A stretch of 64,000 nucleotides of DNA from Cladorhizidae sp. MBARI D1340-BT2 (GCA_028752905.1 JAQNBH010000015.1:12228036-12292035); one strand, 5' to 3'; counted from the stretch's first letter, positions 1-11,439 are shown. Notes: a model not told the origin generated them from the letters alone. Numbers and translations: made by a program.

Positions 1-243
1 GGAGATGCGAGAGAGGAGAGGAAAGATGACAGCCCTGCCAACAGAGCCCCTGCCTCCACGATTTACATATGGGATGACTTTGTTCTAGTAGATGAGAGTC
101 AGGTTTCTGTAATAGCCATGGCATCTGGAGATTTACACTCTGTATAATATTGATTGTAGATATGACAATTTGTTGTCTTCTCAGAACTCATTGCAAGGCA
201 GTGGTGCTACAACAGCTGGGAAGAAGCATGATCTTGTGAAAAG
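1..243 (+). CDS. possible 3' exons of an unrecognised gene (partial)
   Basis: The first 102 bases read open in frame 1 as 34 codons ending IYIWDDFVLVDESQ. They then either continue to a stop at 145-147 or splice at 102/103 (a weak GTTTCT donor) to a second open block at 185-243. That block is preceded by TTGTCTTCTCAG and followed by a good donor, AAAAG/GTGAGC, and it keeps the same phase (NSLQGSGATTAGKKHDLVK). The amino-acid composition and the acceptor/donor pair look exonic, but no domain is recognisable and the gene runs off the left edge. It could be chance. Confidence 0.3.
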
Positions 244-1330
244 GTGAGCAGGCTCCTCCCTCCATGAAGCGTATTAGGCTCACGTCTATTCAATGATGCT
301 CCAGGAACATCTTCCTTTGAGACCAACCCTGTAATGAGTTCTGAGAAGAACTACCACCAAGCTCACAGGCAATAACACCATTTTGACTACCATTCTCCAT
401 TATTCCTCAAAATGTATCAGATTGTAGCAAACTTTGTGAGCTTTCCAGACTTATAATATGCTCCATATATAGGGTATATAAAGCACATGCAATGCTCAGG
501 AAGTCATTGAGAATCATGATTCCAAGAACAATACATTGGCATGGAATTATTGATACATCAGTGGGCATGGCTATGGCTAAACATGCAATGCAAGTCCCCA
601 TTAATAATGTTATAGGGATAGTAATAGACCACTTTAAGGCCACTTTAAGGCCTATTATAATATATGTGATAGGATCTGAGGAAAGGGACCAATTGTACAA
701 AATGTTAAAATATTTGATATGAACACCAAATTACCTATAAAATGGAACTTGAATTAGCTCTTAACTCCATTCTGAACCAAAGATATGAAAGCTTGAAGGC
801 AAGAAGCTTGCAGCATTGATTTTGAGAATAACGTTAAAATACATTTGCTTATAAATATCTTGCACACGCATAGCATAATTTTTGCACATGGACCATAACG
901 GTTGGAGAAGGAAACGCTTATCTCAACTACACTGAGATGGTGTCTGGGCAACACACTGTTCATGGATGAAGTTTGAAGAAAAAAAGAAAAGAAAGAATAC
1001 ATATGTCAGTGAAAAATGTAGTGAAAATTGAGGAGTAGAAGTAAAGAGGCATAGGAGGTAGGTTAGCTACAGCTAGCTAGTAAATAGTTAGCTATAGCTA
1101 AGTAAATAGTTAGCTATAGCTGGTTAGCTATATAACTGGCTAATATTGTAGTTCTATCTGGCTAATATAGTTAGCTATAGCTAGTTAACTTACTATAGCT
1201 AGCCAATGAGCTATGGCTTGAAAATGGAAAAACAAAAACAAACTAGTGAATGGCAAGCTTGAGTGTGGCTTTCACATGAGCTAGGCATATTTAGATGAAG
1301 CTTAGTAAGTATGGAGCAGTGCAAATCATA
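244..1330. other. no gene recognised; dispersed repeat and TAGCTA-rich tract
   Basis: Both strands have only short open frames without recognisable domains. The stretch at 655-692 carries one copy of a dispersed motif also found near 6478, 8283 and 10146. Positions 1065-1210 are an imperfect low-complexity tract built from TAGCTATAGCTAGTTAG-like words. Confidence 0.6.
655..692 (+). repeat. dispersed repeat motif, copy 1
   Basis: Contains TGTGATAGGATCTGAGGAAA followed by GGGACCAATTG. The same core (GATA-G-ATCTGAG-AAAGGG) recurs on the minus strand near 6478-6508 and 10146-10176 and on the plus strand near 8283-8312, so it is part of a repeat family, possibly an element terminus. Confidence 0.6.
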
Positions 1331-1420
1331 TCATGTTTCTGTGTTTGAACAGGATTTGCTGTTGTGACTAACTTGTCTGCAAGTCGAGCACACCCTCATA
1401 AGCTTTGCTAGAGTGGAGGA
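1331..1420 (-). pseudogene. zinc-knuckle C-terminus remnant, mobile-element derived
   Basis: Read on the minus strand, this segment encodes RVCSTCRQVSHNSKSC, a CCHC-like zinc knuckle. It resembles the C-terminus encoded at 9110-9170 on the minus strand (RMCTTWKKVGHNSRSC), and the flanking DNA also aligns loosely. Upstream in the reading direction the frame runs straight into the 23-bp minisatellite at 1438-1900. The fragment is best explained as the tail of a mobile-element protein whose interior has been replaced by, or has grown into, the tandem array. Confidence 0.4.
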
Positions 1421-1437
1421 GCTGTGGCTGTGATGGC

Positions 1438-1900
1438 ATCCACAAGTACAGGGGTTTCTTGCCCACAAGTGTAGGGTTTCTTGTCCACAAGTGTAGGGGT
1501 TTCTTGTCCACAAGTGCAGGGGTTTCTTTCCCACAAGTGTAGGGGTTTCTTGTCCACAAGTGCAGGGGTTTCTTGTCCACAAGTGCTGGGATTTCTTGTC
1601 CACAAGTGCAGGGGTTTCTTGTCCACAAGTGCAGGGGTTTCTTGTCCACAAGTGCAGGGGTTTCTTGTCCACAAGTGCAGGGGTTTCTTGTCCACAAGTG
1701 CAGGGATTTCTTGTCCACAAGTGCAGGGCTTTCTTGTCCACAAGTGCAGGGGTTTCTTGTCCACAAGTGAAGGGGTTTCTTGTCCACAAGTGCAGGGGTT
1801 TCTTGTCCACAAGTGCTGGGATTTCTTGTCCACAAGTGCAGGGGTTTCTTGTCCACAAGTGCAGGGATTTCTTGTCCACAAGTGTAGGGGTTTCTTGTCA
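1438..1900. repeat. 23-bp minisatellite, about 20 copies
   Basis: The unit is GGGGTTTCTTGTCCACAAGT plus GCA (23 bp), nearly perfect, with occasional 22-bp units and single-base variants (GTA, GCT, TGA for GCA). Long open frames on both strands are by-products of the repeat. It lies directly against the zinc-knuckle remnant at 1331-1420. Confidence 0.95.
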
Positions 1901-3967
1901 GCTCACTGGTTTTGATAATGTTGGCATTGGGCATGCACTATTCTGGTCATTCTCTGGGTGTAAAGATCGTGCAATAATTACTTCCTCCAGTTCCAGTATG
2001 TGGCTCTAATCTGCCATTCTCAACCACATAATCCTCACAACTAACATGCATCCATTACTTAACTCTTTCCTTGCTGCATTGGTAATTCACTTGGTTTTTT
2101 TTGTTTTTTAAGTAGGTTCAGTGCATGTACCTGCTTCATCATTCCCTGAGTCACCTTGACTTCAACTTCCACTGTTTAATGTGAAATAGTCATCATCAAC
2201 TTCAAGGAGAAACTGCTGGTATTCAGACTGATCCAGGAGAGAAATTAAGAAGGAAAATTGATGGGGCTTGCACCTTCCAGTGCGCCTGGAGGTGCCATTA
2301 ACCACACATGGGAGATAGGGCTACAGCTAGGGGTTATTGTGCAGCCACACCCAACCATAGTTTAATTAAGGAGGGATTTCCCCTGCTCTAGCAAACTGAA
2401 TATGCAACAGTACCCCCCCGGTTACATCGCAACGTACGTACGTCTGCATATAGTTAGCTCCTTGACCAGCCATTTTCTAACCCCACGCTTGCATATAAAA
2501 AAGCAAGCTGGAGGCTCCAAACTTAACATTGAGTTTAACTCATTGAAGCATGCGAATATTAAACGCTCGTGTGTGGTCGGTCCAAAAATTAAAAAGTTGG
2601 CAAGAACAGTGCTATGTCACTGAACATCAGATGGCGGAGCATTTCTATGGCCTTCAAGATAAGTTTGTGGTTAGCTAAGAAAAGGGTCTTCTACAGTCAA
2701 CCGACTAAAGCTAGCTTTAGTTAGGTGCTTGTCTTTGACATTATCTAGTACCTTACCCTACAAGGATTTCGAACCCGATATCTAGAGGAAGTGAAATCTA
2801 GACCTTGGTGCTTGCTTAGCGGTAGTACAGTGTTATTACTCAAACTAGATTGCCCTGTTTAGTCACACCCCTAACTGCGCCCATGCCATTTCCAATTGAA
2901 GCCTTCGTGTACCAGATGCCAAGTTTGTTTGGAGTCTCTCTGTCATTGGAGTTTCCTCGCCCAAGAGATTTCCAGTTAAAGTGGAGCAGATGCTATGTTT
3001 GTCAGGAGCCCCAGATGTTTGAGAAAGCGTAGGTTTGCTTGATATAAGGCAGAACCTTGAGCAGGGCTTACTCCAGCTTGCTTAGGTAAGTGGTGATATA
3101 TGATCAGGTAACCTACACATTAGTTGTAAGCTGAATTGAAACCTGGCAAACATAAGTAGCTTAGCTAACTTGCATGGTCATGTTAGAAGCTGTTATAGAA
3201 CAGGCTTTGTAATTCCATAAATATACATTAGCTAGTTTTAATAGTAGTCTTCAAAACATGGCAGTAAGTGTAATGGTATTAGCATGCCACAGAGTATGTT
3301 TCCAGAGCAATTAGTACCTTGTCAGTCATCTTCTTTTTTTTGGGGGGGGGGGGGGCATGCCATTCACAGAGTGTGCTTCCTCTAAATGTTGGATGCGATC
3401 TGGGGCTGGGACTTTCTGTTTGCTTGAGTGGCAATTCACTTTGTGGAGAAATATATTTCTGTTGTTTGGTAATTGGGCGATGAACTTCAAGGGGTCCATC
3501 TACCTCCAACTGAAACTCAAGTTGGGCAGTTGGTCATCATTAGGTCATATTATGAGCATTTACCACAGCCAGGTCAAGTGAATTCACTCTCACCAACCTC
3601 AACCACTAGTGATTTTCTGCCTTCCCCCTTCCCATGTAACCAGTCCTATCCCACCCCCCCTTGAGGATAAATAAAGCAGAGTGGACATTGATCACTTGCT
3701 TGTCCCGCCACTTCACTCTACTCAACCTAGGTGACCTCAGAGTACTTCACCTGTCAATAGCTCACCACTTAGTTTAGAATTGTGCCCCTTCTATATATCA
3801 AGGTTCATATTCTGGGTTGAATGAGCCTGGACCTAGTGCCAGCATATCATCAGATAATGTCTTAGTAAATGTGGTATACCACACAGGTTTTTCACTATTG
3901 CACCTTGTGAGCCAAACTTTTCTGTGGTCTATTTTGCACAATATATGAAAAGTGCATATCATATATA
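1901..3967. other. no gene recognised
   Basis: Only short open frames without recognisable domains were seen on either strand. There is a poly-G run at about 3343-3356 and a poly-C run at about 3652-3660. No RNA gene or mobile element could be supported. Confidence 0.55.
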
Positions 3968-4825
3968 GTTACCTGTGTACAGCTAGACGTTGCACTGATA
4001 GGTACCTGTGTACAGCTAGACATTGCACTGATAGGTATCTGTGTACAGCTAGACATTGCACTGATAGGTACCTGTGTACAGCTAGACGTTGCACTGATAG
4101 GTACCTGTGTACAGCTAGACATTGCACTGATAGGTACCTGTGTACAGCTAGACGTTGCACTGATAGGTATCTGTGTACAGCTACTAGACATTGCACTGAT
4201 AGGTATCTGTGTACAGCTAGACATTGCACTGATAGGTACCTGTGTACAGCTAGACATTGCACTGATAGGTACCTGTGTACAGCTAGACGTTGCACTGATA
4301 GGTACCTGTGTACAGCTAGACGTTGCACTGATAGGTACCTGTGTACAGCTAGACGTTGCACTGATAAGTACTTGAGTACAGCTAGACGTTGCACTGATAT
4401 GTACCTGTGTACAGCTAGACGTTGCACTGATAAGTACTTGAGTACAGCTAGACGTTGCACTGATAGGTACCTGTGTACAGCTAGACGTTGCACTGATAGG
4501 TACCTGTATACAGCTAGACGTTGCACTGATAGGTACCTGTGTACAGCTAGACGTTGCACTGATAGGTACCTGTGTACAGCTAGACGTTGCACTGATAGGT
4601 ACCTGTGTACAGCTAGACATTGCACTGATAGGTACCTGTGTACAGCTAGACGTTGCACTGATAAGTACTTGAGTACAGCTAGACGTTGCACTGATAGGTA
4701 CCTGTGTACAGCCAGACGTTGCACTGATAAGTACTTGAGTACAGCTAGACGTTGCACTGATAGGTACCTGTGTACAGCTAGACGTTGCACTGATAGGTAC
4801 CTGTATACAGCTAGATGTTGCACTG
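3968..4825. repeat. 33-bp minisatellite, about 26 copies
   Basis: The unit begins CTAGACGTTGCACTGATAGG and continues TACCTGTGTACAG (33 bp). Variants include a CATT for CGTT change, a sub-type with AAGTACTTGAGTACAG, and one copy with a 3-bp insertion near 4181. Because 33 is divisible by three, several frames stay open through the array (for example 11-residue RYLCTARRCTD repeats). I do not regard these as genes. Confidence 0.95.
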
Positions 4826-6762
4826 TTCATCCAATTTTAGATCTAGCCCACACCCACAGGATTTTATGCCCCAATCAGGTCAGTATTGCCCCCTTAAAAA
4901 ACTTAGGTTTTTTGTAAACGTGCATAACCTTGTTGTTCTATCTCACTACACCTGATTTTGATAGAGGAGTACAGCTTGCTGCATTAGCTTATGCTCGATA
5001 AGAAGTTTCAGTAAAGTATAGAGGTTTGGCAAAATTCTGACAGTGATCACAAAATCTCTATCAAAAGTTCCCTTTTATGGATGTAGTCGACTAAGCAATA
5101 TGCCTTGCAGAGAGTGGATGATTTTAACCACAATACCAGGAGTGCTGATGACAAGGTCAACCATGTATTTGAGTCTACATATGGTATATACACGTGGCTA
5201 TAACATGGGACTAGTACTTCCAAATTGAATATCGAATATCTCAATCCTCTCTCATAGAGCAAAGGCAGAGCTACAAAATGGTATATAATGAAGCAGGTAT
5301 ACATATATAGTTTTCATTGAGATTTCTTTCATATGGACCAGCTTCAGTGACTTTGTCCAGGAATGGCCAAATTAAAATCCTGACAACTTGTCCTAGTCGT
5401 TGCCGGAGTGATTTGGCTGCTTACTGCATCATTGAAGTGCATGTGCTTGAGCTGATAGATCAAACCTTCTTCCAAAGATAACTCTGCTGATTATTTATTT
5501 AGCAAAACGTCCATTTTATACTTCAGCAGCACCTATGCAAGTTATTATACCATAAATTATATTTTACTTGTGTAATGTAATTTTTCACTTCAGCGCAGGA
5601 TACGCAACAAGACCAACTGCAATGGAGGTGGCTAATAGACCTTCCCAATGCTCTCCTCATAGGGTTGTGCATCATTCTGGGACTTGATGCATGCATCTAG
5701 TTTTTGTTGTGCATACTTAGTTCGTTATACATGTAATGCACGAGTCAAGAACATCTGAAGAAATCCATGAGCCCTTTTCCCTGCCCTGAAGTTCTGGTAA
5801 TGGGTTGCTCTGGAGTCAATTGTCCGTTATTTTTCCTATATTTTATTTTTCCTACAATGATATGTATGATTATGTGCATTTACATTATATTTATACTTCT
5901 GCATGGAGAGAAAGTAGTTTCAAGAATGGAAGTAGGAGGAGTTGACAGATAGTGAGGGTGGGGTTGTGGTGGATACTGGCAAGCAAGTAGCTTCTGCACC
6001 AGCTGCTAGCTACGTAGACTGCAAGTGAGCTAACAAGTACTCTGTGTAGATGTGAAGAGCTCTCTTGCTGTATAGAGACCTATATATATATATATGTATA
6101 TCTTGGTCCTCCGTGATGTAGCCATCAAAATGCATGCCTGAGTCTTCGCTAAGTATATCTGCCGCATAGTCCAATAAAAAGTTGGGGTCAGAAGGGTAAC
6201 TATGTCCTATGGACCTTTGCTCATTTCATAGAATCTTCAGGTGGTAACAAAGCTGAAGAGAGGGTTGGGGAAAGCAAACAGAAGATTACTTTTCAGTAAA
6301 CGCCTAGATGCGGTACCGTCCAATCGCGGTGGTTACACACAAATGCATGACCGTGTTATTATCTGCAAAAGAGTTAAAGTTTAGGAGGTTTAGGAGATAT
6401 AATAAGAAAAGAAGTCAAAATATAACTTTCAATCTATTTTTGGTTATTACACAAAACCAGTTTTCTCTACAATTGGCCCCTTTTCTCAGATCCTATGCAC
6501 AAATGAAAAAATAGCCAGACAGGGTATCACTAGAAAGCTCCTGCTCTTCCCGGCAAGGAGCCGAGCGGGATGAAGCAACAAAATGTCCCAAGAGAAACCT
6601 AGTTCTTCGTAAAGATGTTGAGCTGGTGTATAAGTAAGGAGCCGACTGTAGAGAATACCTGCACTCCGTTGCGAGATTGTTTACATCCAGTGGCCTCTAC
6701 ACACACACATACCTATTTATTACAAGTCAAAATTTATTATATGTATATGTTGGACTGAATTG
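4826..6762. other. no gene recognised
   Basis: Short frames only. A TATATATA tract lies near 6081-6098. The minus-strand copy of the dispersed GATCTGAGAAAAGGG motif lies at 6478-6508. No supported gene. Confidence 0.55.
6478..6508 (-). repeat. dispersed repeat motif, copy 2
   Basis: On the minus strand it reads GCATAGGATCTGAGAAAAGG followed by GGCCAATTGTA, closely matching the copy at 655-692. Downstream in that orientation it has AAAACTGGTTTTG, similar to the copy at 10146-10176 (AAAACTGATTTTG). Confidence 0.6.
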
Positions 6763-6922
6763 TAAAAATGAATTGAAACAAGAATTTACCAATGTAGAGC
6801 ACAAACATTTAGATGACCCTTTACCTATTAAAAGTGGTCTTCATTATATTATAATAGGTAAAGGGTCACATAAATAGGTTATAAATGTTTGTGACATTGG
6901 CAAATTCAGTTTCATTTCTTTT
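6763..6922. mobile_element. foldback / MITE-like inverted repeat
   Basis: Two arms of about 65 bp face each other around a loop of roughly 20 bp near 6832-6852. The left arm contains TTTACCAATGT...CACAAACATTTA...GACCCTTTACCTATTA. The right arm contains the reverse complement (TAATAGGTAAAGGGTC...TAAATGTTTGTGACATTGGCAAATT) with a few substitutions and small indels. There is no coding capacity. This is typical of a small non-autonomous DNA transposon; no target-site duplication was confirmed. Confidence 0.65.
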
Positions 6923-8282
6923 TTGACTTTTTGACAAGGAATATATACACAACATAAACTCAGGTTGTTAAGCCTCTTGACGTTTAGCGCACAAAAAGTT
7001 GTTTACGTACCATTTTGTTGTCATTAACAAACTGTCTTTATTAGGCGTCCTTATGGTATCTCGCAGTGAAGCGCTGGTCTCGATGTTGGTTGAAAAAAGG
7101 TACCCATGCATTTTAGCAAAACATTGAGGCAAGAATTTCACTAGCATGAGCATGTCTACTATTGGTCTATAGTTGTCGTAATATCCCACCGAGCTTCTTG
7201 TTGAATATTTTCTGGGGCCCTTTTCCAATCTTCTAGAAGTGCAGGTAACTCCTCCAGGCCTATGAACACTTTCCGACATACCCAATGATTGTATTTCTGG
7301 CTTGTGAAGGTGAGGAGGATGCCAATAGCGAGCTGTTGCAAAAATTATTCTCATCTTTGGCTAAAAGGAGCTTTTCACCATGTAGGATGTCCAAATAGTT
7401 GAATAGTGAACAAGGATAAAATCAAATGCAAATTATGCTTAAAAGGCCATTGCTAGTTCCTTCTTTCTAGTTTGTGCTCGAGAGACCTGCCTCGAGAGAG
7501 AGAGAGCTTTCTTATTCTGGTTCGCTCAGTTCTCCAACTAAAAAAATTATGGAAGTATTCATCTCTGAGTTTGTAACAATAGTATTAAAAAGCGCCATTC
7601 TACCCAATTTCTTGCAGCTCAGGGTTAAAGTGGGGTGCTAAACAACCAACAGTATATATGGCATTAATAAAAACGTTCTTTGTGTTTCTACTTGTTTTTT
7701 AATTTATAGTCAAGCAGCCACTTACAAGAAGTTACTCAGTGTAACACCAGACCTAGCCAATCATAGATGTTAATATTCCCATGTTTATTACTAAAGGATA
7801 CACTTGTGCCTATGTATTCATATATATATACACACAGTTTTGTTGAAGGTCCATGCACTGTAACTATTGTGACAAGAGTAAACTTTTGAGGAAACCAACT
7901 GATCACTTCTATGTACGAAAATATGCAGCTGCTTGGCGACTCAGCTTAGCTAGACTCAACACTGCACACATACAAGTGTAATAAGGATATCTTGTACAGA
8001 TTTTGGGATATTCTATTGAAACGAGACAGATTAGTCACTGCAATGCATGGGACAACCTGAAGTCTTCTGGTAGTAAAATTATAACGTGGACCTATTATAA
8101 GCAAGTAAATAGAGGATAGACGTTTATATATATATATAGATACAAAACCTTGAAAATGAATCTCACATGTTTTTAATTTAACCCTATGCCAGCTGAATTG
8201 GGGAAATGAAAAAAACCAACATTTTAACTGTATCCACTAAAATGGTCAATAACTACAAAATGATAGGAGATAGGTATATACA
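6923..8282. other. no gene recognised
   Basis: A minus-strand open frame of about 128 codons lies at 6968-7354, but it has no recognisable domain and an overlapping frame is equally open. A GA-rich tract lies near 7490-7506 and TA tracts near 7822 and 8126. No supported gene. Confidence 0.5.
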
Positions 8283-8312
8283 ATATGTGATACGATCTGA
8301 GAAAAGGGCCAA
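8283..8312 (+). repeat. dispersed repeat motif, copy 3
   Basis: Reads AATATGTGATACGATCTGAG then AAAAGGGCC, matching the copy at 10146-10176 base for base over about 25 bp. A TTAACCCTATGCC sequence 110 bp upstream (near 8177) could be the other end of a small TTAA-targeting element, but no matching TTAA was found on the right. Confidence 0.6.
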
Positions 8313-8726
8313 AAAAAATAATCTGCGTTATTGTCGTGAGGTTAAAGTTCAAGGATAGCTAAGTAGAATGGTACTGGAATTGTGCCTTGATCTAATGCCA
8401 TTCCAAAGTTATACACAGTTTTGCTTCCATTCTTCACTACACACTGTCAAACGAGAAAACGCGTCTAGAAATTTCCCTTGTGTTGTTAAACGTGAAACTC
8501 CGCGTCACGCATTGATGACGTCACGTTTTAATCATACGACGACCCGTACCAGAAGTAGTTTTTGGAAAGAGTATCTTTTGTGATCTAGGCAACGCTAGGC
8601 CATGGCGCTACCCTGTTAAATAGCTGGGACAAAGGGAGAAGAACTTCTTGGCATCTTGTGAAAGGTATGGTGTAGTCTTAGTTTGTTATTAGCTACACCG
8701 TGGCTAGCTACAAGTTAACTGTTTAG

Positions 8727-8955
8727 AATTTTGTTTATTGTTTCGAGGGCTAGCATCTTCAAGTTATAGGCTTAGCTATCTATAGTTTTATCGTCGTCTC
8801 TATAGGGTCCACTGAGTTTTTGCACCTTTACTACTTTGTTTAAACTAAATTACACCCTAGCTACACAAGTCAGATTTGTTGTTTGTTTTGAGAGCTAGTA
8901 TCTTCAAGTTATAGGGATCCAAGTGAGTTTCTGCACCTTCACTACTTTATTTTAC
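8727..8955 (+). repeat. imperfect direct duplication in non-coding DNA
   Basis: The segment around 8727-8840 (GTTTCGAGGGCTAGCATCTT, then CAAGTTATAGG ... GAGTTTTTGCACCTTTACTACTTT) is repeated at about 8880-8955 (GTTTTGAGAGCTAGTATCTT, then CAAGTTATAGG ... GAGTTTCTGCACCTTCACTACTTT). The second copy lacks the middle part of the first. No coding potential. Confidence 0.7.
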
Positions 8956-9109
8956 CTCTGGTTTTGGATTAGTAGCTGCTAAAAGTGTAGTTTGATTGAG
9001 TGGCTAGTGCTGACAGCAGTAGGTTATCTTTGTAATGGTTATAGCAAGGACATAAAAATAAAATTAGCAAGGAGAAGGTAGTGAGTAGCTAAGTGAAAGA
9101 ATGCTGACG

Positions 9110-9842
9110 TCATGGTTCTGGGCATGACCTGCTGTTGTGTCCTACTTTCTTCCAGGTCGTGCACATGCGGACCCTTTTTGTCGGTGGTGCTGATGTGGTC
9201 GAGTTCTCCACATCCTCGTCAACCACTGGTGTAGCAGCTCGACTGGATGGCTTTAGAAAAGATGATGGTTTGGGGCTTGTTATGTCTTTGTCCTTCTCGG
9301 GACAGAACTGTCGGATGCTGTCAAATAAGTACCACTGTCGTTCTGGAGACAAACCTTTGGCGGGAATGATGTGTGGCATATCTGTGACTGTTGGTGTCCA
9401 GCAATGTTTGGCAAGCACAAACCGGTGTTGTACAGTGTCTCAACGCTCCTTTGCTGTCACTGTGCCTGGATCGGATGAACTGAATATGTATTGGTGGAAA
9501 CGCTTTATTCCTGAGAACTTCTTCAAATGCGAAGCAAAGAAGTCTGTCCAATTGAAGCAAGGAATGATGGTGGTCAATTCACACCACTTCTGCTTCAACT
9601 CCTATTTGACATCAAACACACACAATATCTGATTGAAATCACCATTTTTTTTGTAAGCATGATGTTTTATTTGTATACACCTGCTCACTGTCATCTTCTA
9701 TGTCACTATCATCTGCATGGTCATCAGGTGTACAGAAATACTCTTCCAATACTTCCAAGAGGGGTTGCTGGTCTTCATGGCTGAAGTGCAAAAGAGAGTT
9801 TACTGCGCGAGCTGCTTCAGAAGAGCTTCTTGTTGTCACCAC
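9110..9842 (-). pseudogene. zinc-knuckle protein remnant, likely DNA-transposon derived
   Basis: The minus strand has a start-like block at 9842-9639 with an acidic stretch (DDHADDSDIEDDSE) and a C-terminal block at 9418-9110 ending RMCTTWKKVGHNSRSC. The latter is a zinc knuckle of the kind often found at the end of transposase-like proteins; the second cysteine is replaced by Trp. The blocks are in different frames with stops between, so the copy is broken. No catalytic core is visible. A similar tail occurs at 1331-1420. The exact superfamily cannot be assigned. Confidence 0.4.
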
Positions 9843-9865
9843 GCTGTATATTTAGGTTGCTACGA

Positions 9866-9930
9866 AAACTGAAGGGAAATTCCCGCGTGCCCACAGAAAC
9901 CTGAAGGGAAATTCCCGCGTGCCCGTATTT
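9866..9930. repeat. 32-bp direct repeat containing GGGAAATTCCC palindromes
   Basis: Two copies of CTGAAGGGAAATTCCCGCGT plus GCCC lie 32 bp apart. Each contains the perfect 11-bp palindrome GGGAAATTCCC, at 9874-9884 and 9906-9916. They sit just upstream of the minus-strand zinc-knuckle frame starting at 9842. The palindrome fits the kappa-B consensus GGGRNNYYCC but may simply belong to the element's terminal region. Confidence 0.6.
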
Positions 9931-10145
9931 TCATTCCGTGCACGCGGTACCTTCGCGTGGCTTCTCTATTTTTTTAACTTTTTCTAACTGCTCGCTTGAA
10001 TGGAAGGAAGCGCTTCTTGGCCTTAAAACTTTGCACAAAGATAGAGCAATGACCCAAGATGCCTCTGAGGTAATTTATGAAAATATCATGAATCATAACC
10101 TTGGTAGCTATTTCAGGTCCTAGTGCAAAATCAGTTTTGGGGCGA

Positions 10146-10176
10146 AGTGGGCCCTTTTCTCAGATCGTATCACATA
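10146..10176 (-). repeat. dispersed repeat motif, copy 4
   Basis: On the minus strand it reads ATATGTGATACGATCTGAGA then AAAGGGCCC, the same core as the copies near 655, 6478 and 8283. It lies about 230 bp past the end of the piggyBac-derived frame at 10402-10897 and may mark an element end. Confidence 0.6.
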
Positions 10177-10401
10177 TAGGTATCATATTAATGAGCATTA
10201 TTTCTACTTTCAGATGAGCTACTTATGGCATCACACAGTTGCCATGGATATATTAAGTATGAAATCATAGTTGCTATGGAAATGAATACTGTTGTTACTA
10301 TATTACACAACACAGTTGCCATAGATATGATGTATTGTATTGTATTACTTGATTGCTTTATCAAAAAAAAGGAATTAGAAGTTTCAATTGGCAAAACAAG
10401 T

Positions 10402-10897
10402 TTAGTACTTTTTATAATTGACCCTGGTGTGATATGCTTCAAAACACTTGCGGATACACAAATGAGCTTTGCATTTTGGGCACCATGTCTTGACTTTTGT
10501 GTCTTTGTATGTTTTCCCTCGCGAAGAAGTCTTCTTATATGCACACACTGCACATCTTTTTCGGACAAAACTTCTGTAAAGAAAATGTTTCCAGTTAGCC
10601 TGAAGGTCAGAGTCTGACAACAGCAATGACTCTCTCAGCTGGGGAAGGAACCCCTATGGCATCAACAAGGAGCTGGCTTGCTACAGCGTCGAGATATTCA
10701 GATGGTATAAGCATTGATGAGCCATCTATCCCAGTGCCATCACACTCAGGATGGTCCTCATCTTCACTTTCTTCATCCAAATCAACAGTGCTTAGCAGGT
10801 CACTCACTTCATCTACTAGCAGTTCAGAGTCTTCCAGCATGTGGAGCACTTCAGAAACTGAGTAGTTTCTCCTCGAAGACTGCGCCATAGCTCCCAA
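10402..10897 (-). pseudogene. piggyBac transposase deletion derivative
   Basis: The minus strand encodes an N-terminal block starting MAQSSRRNYSVSEVLHML, followed by an acidic serine-rich region, as in piggyBac-family transposases. After a frame change at about 10610-10626 comes a C-terminal cysteine-rich domain: RKRCAVCAYKK ... WCPKCKAHLC ... CFEAYHT, the CxxC / CxxC / LC...CF..YH pattern of piggyBac enzymes. The RNase-H-like catalytic core that should lie between (several hundred residues) is missing, so this is an internally deleted, non-functional copy. The family assignment rests on the C-terminal cysteine pattern. Confidence 0.6.
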
Positions 10898-11219
10898 ACT
10901 TTGTATTGTATTGTAGCAACAAAATATATGATTGAAATCCTAATCACGTGCTGAATCTGAAGATGGTCGTCAAACGTGTGTATCCTAACCCATTATTGAA
11001 GTTTAGCGGGTTGAATTCACCCTACCGTTATAGGGTTAAAAAATCCCCTAACCGCTGGGATAGAGTTAAAGGTTATGGGCTGCTGGTTTATTGTACCATC
11101 ATCGCAAAAAAGGATCCAAGGCATGCTGGAAGTGTTGTTGGAGTTGAAATCGGCCGAAGCCACCTTTCAAGATACCAAGAAGCCACCAAAATGAGTTGTT
11201 AGCTCTTCAATGCTCAACT

Positions 11220-11275
11220 TAAAATTTGTTTCTTGACGTTTCGGCTCGAGCATCTGCCGTAACAGTAAAAAAATC
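11220..11275 (-). ncRNA. degenerate hammerhead-like ribozyme motif
   Basis: Read on the minus strand: CTGTTAC in place of CTGATGA, then a GGC...GCC stem II, then GAAACGTC, then AAGAAACAAATTTTAAGTTG. The 3' half (GAAACGTC and the following flank) matches the better copies at 17025-17082 and 37450-37503. The 5' core is mutated, so catalysis is not expected. Confidence 0.35.
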
Positions 11276-11439
11276 CTGGAAACAATGAACACATTTGATG
11301 CCCTAGCTTTCACCAGAATTAGGGGGTTGTTGTTTGTTTTTGACCTCCAGCATTTTGAAATAAGGGGTCAAACCAAAATATAGGGAGTGATGCTACACCT
11401 ATATACACAACACTATATACACAACACTCAAATGAATCT

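Noticed and set aside
2760..2860. Possible tRNA (TTTCGAACCCGATAT looked like a T-loop)
   Set aside because: No acceptor stem, anticodon arm or A box could be folded around it.
3895..4917. Open frames of over 280 codons on both strands
   Set aside because: They are produced by a 33-bp repeat (divisible by three); several frames are open at once and no non-repeat domain is attached.
6968..7354. 128-codon minus-strand frame
   Set aside because: No recognisable domain, and a second overlapping frame is equally plausible; no splice or neighbour support.
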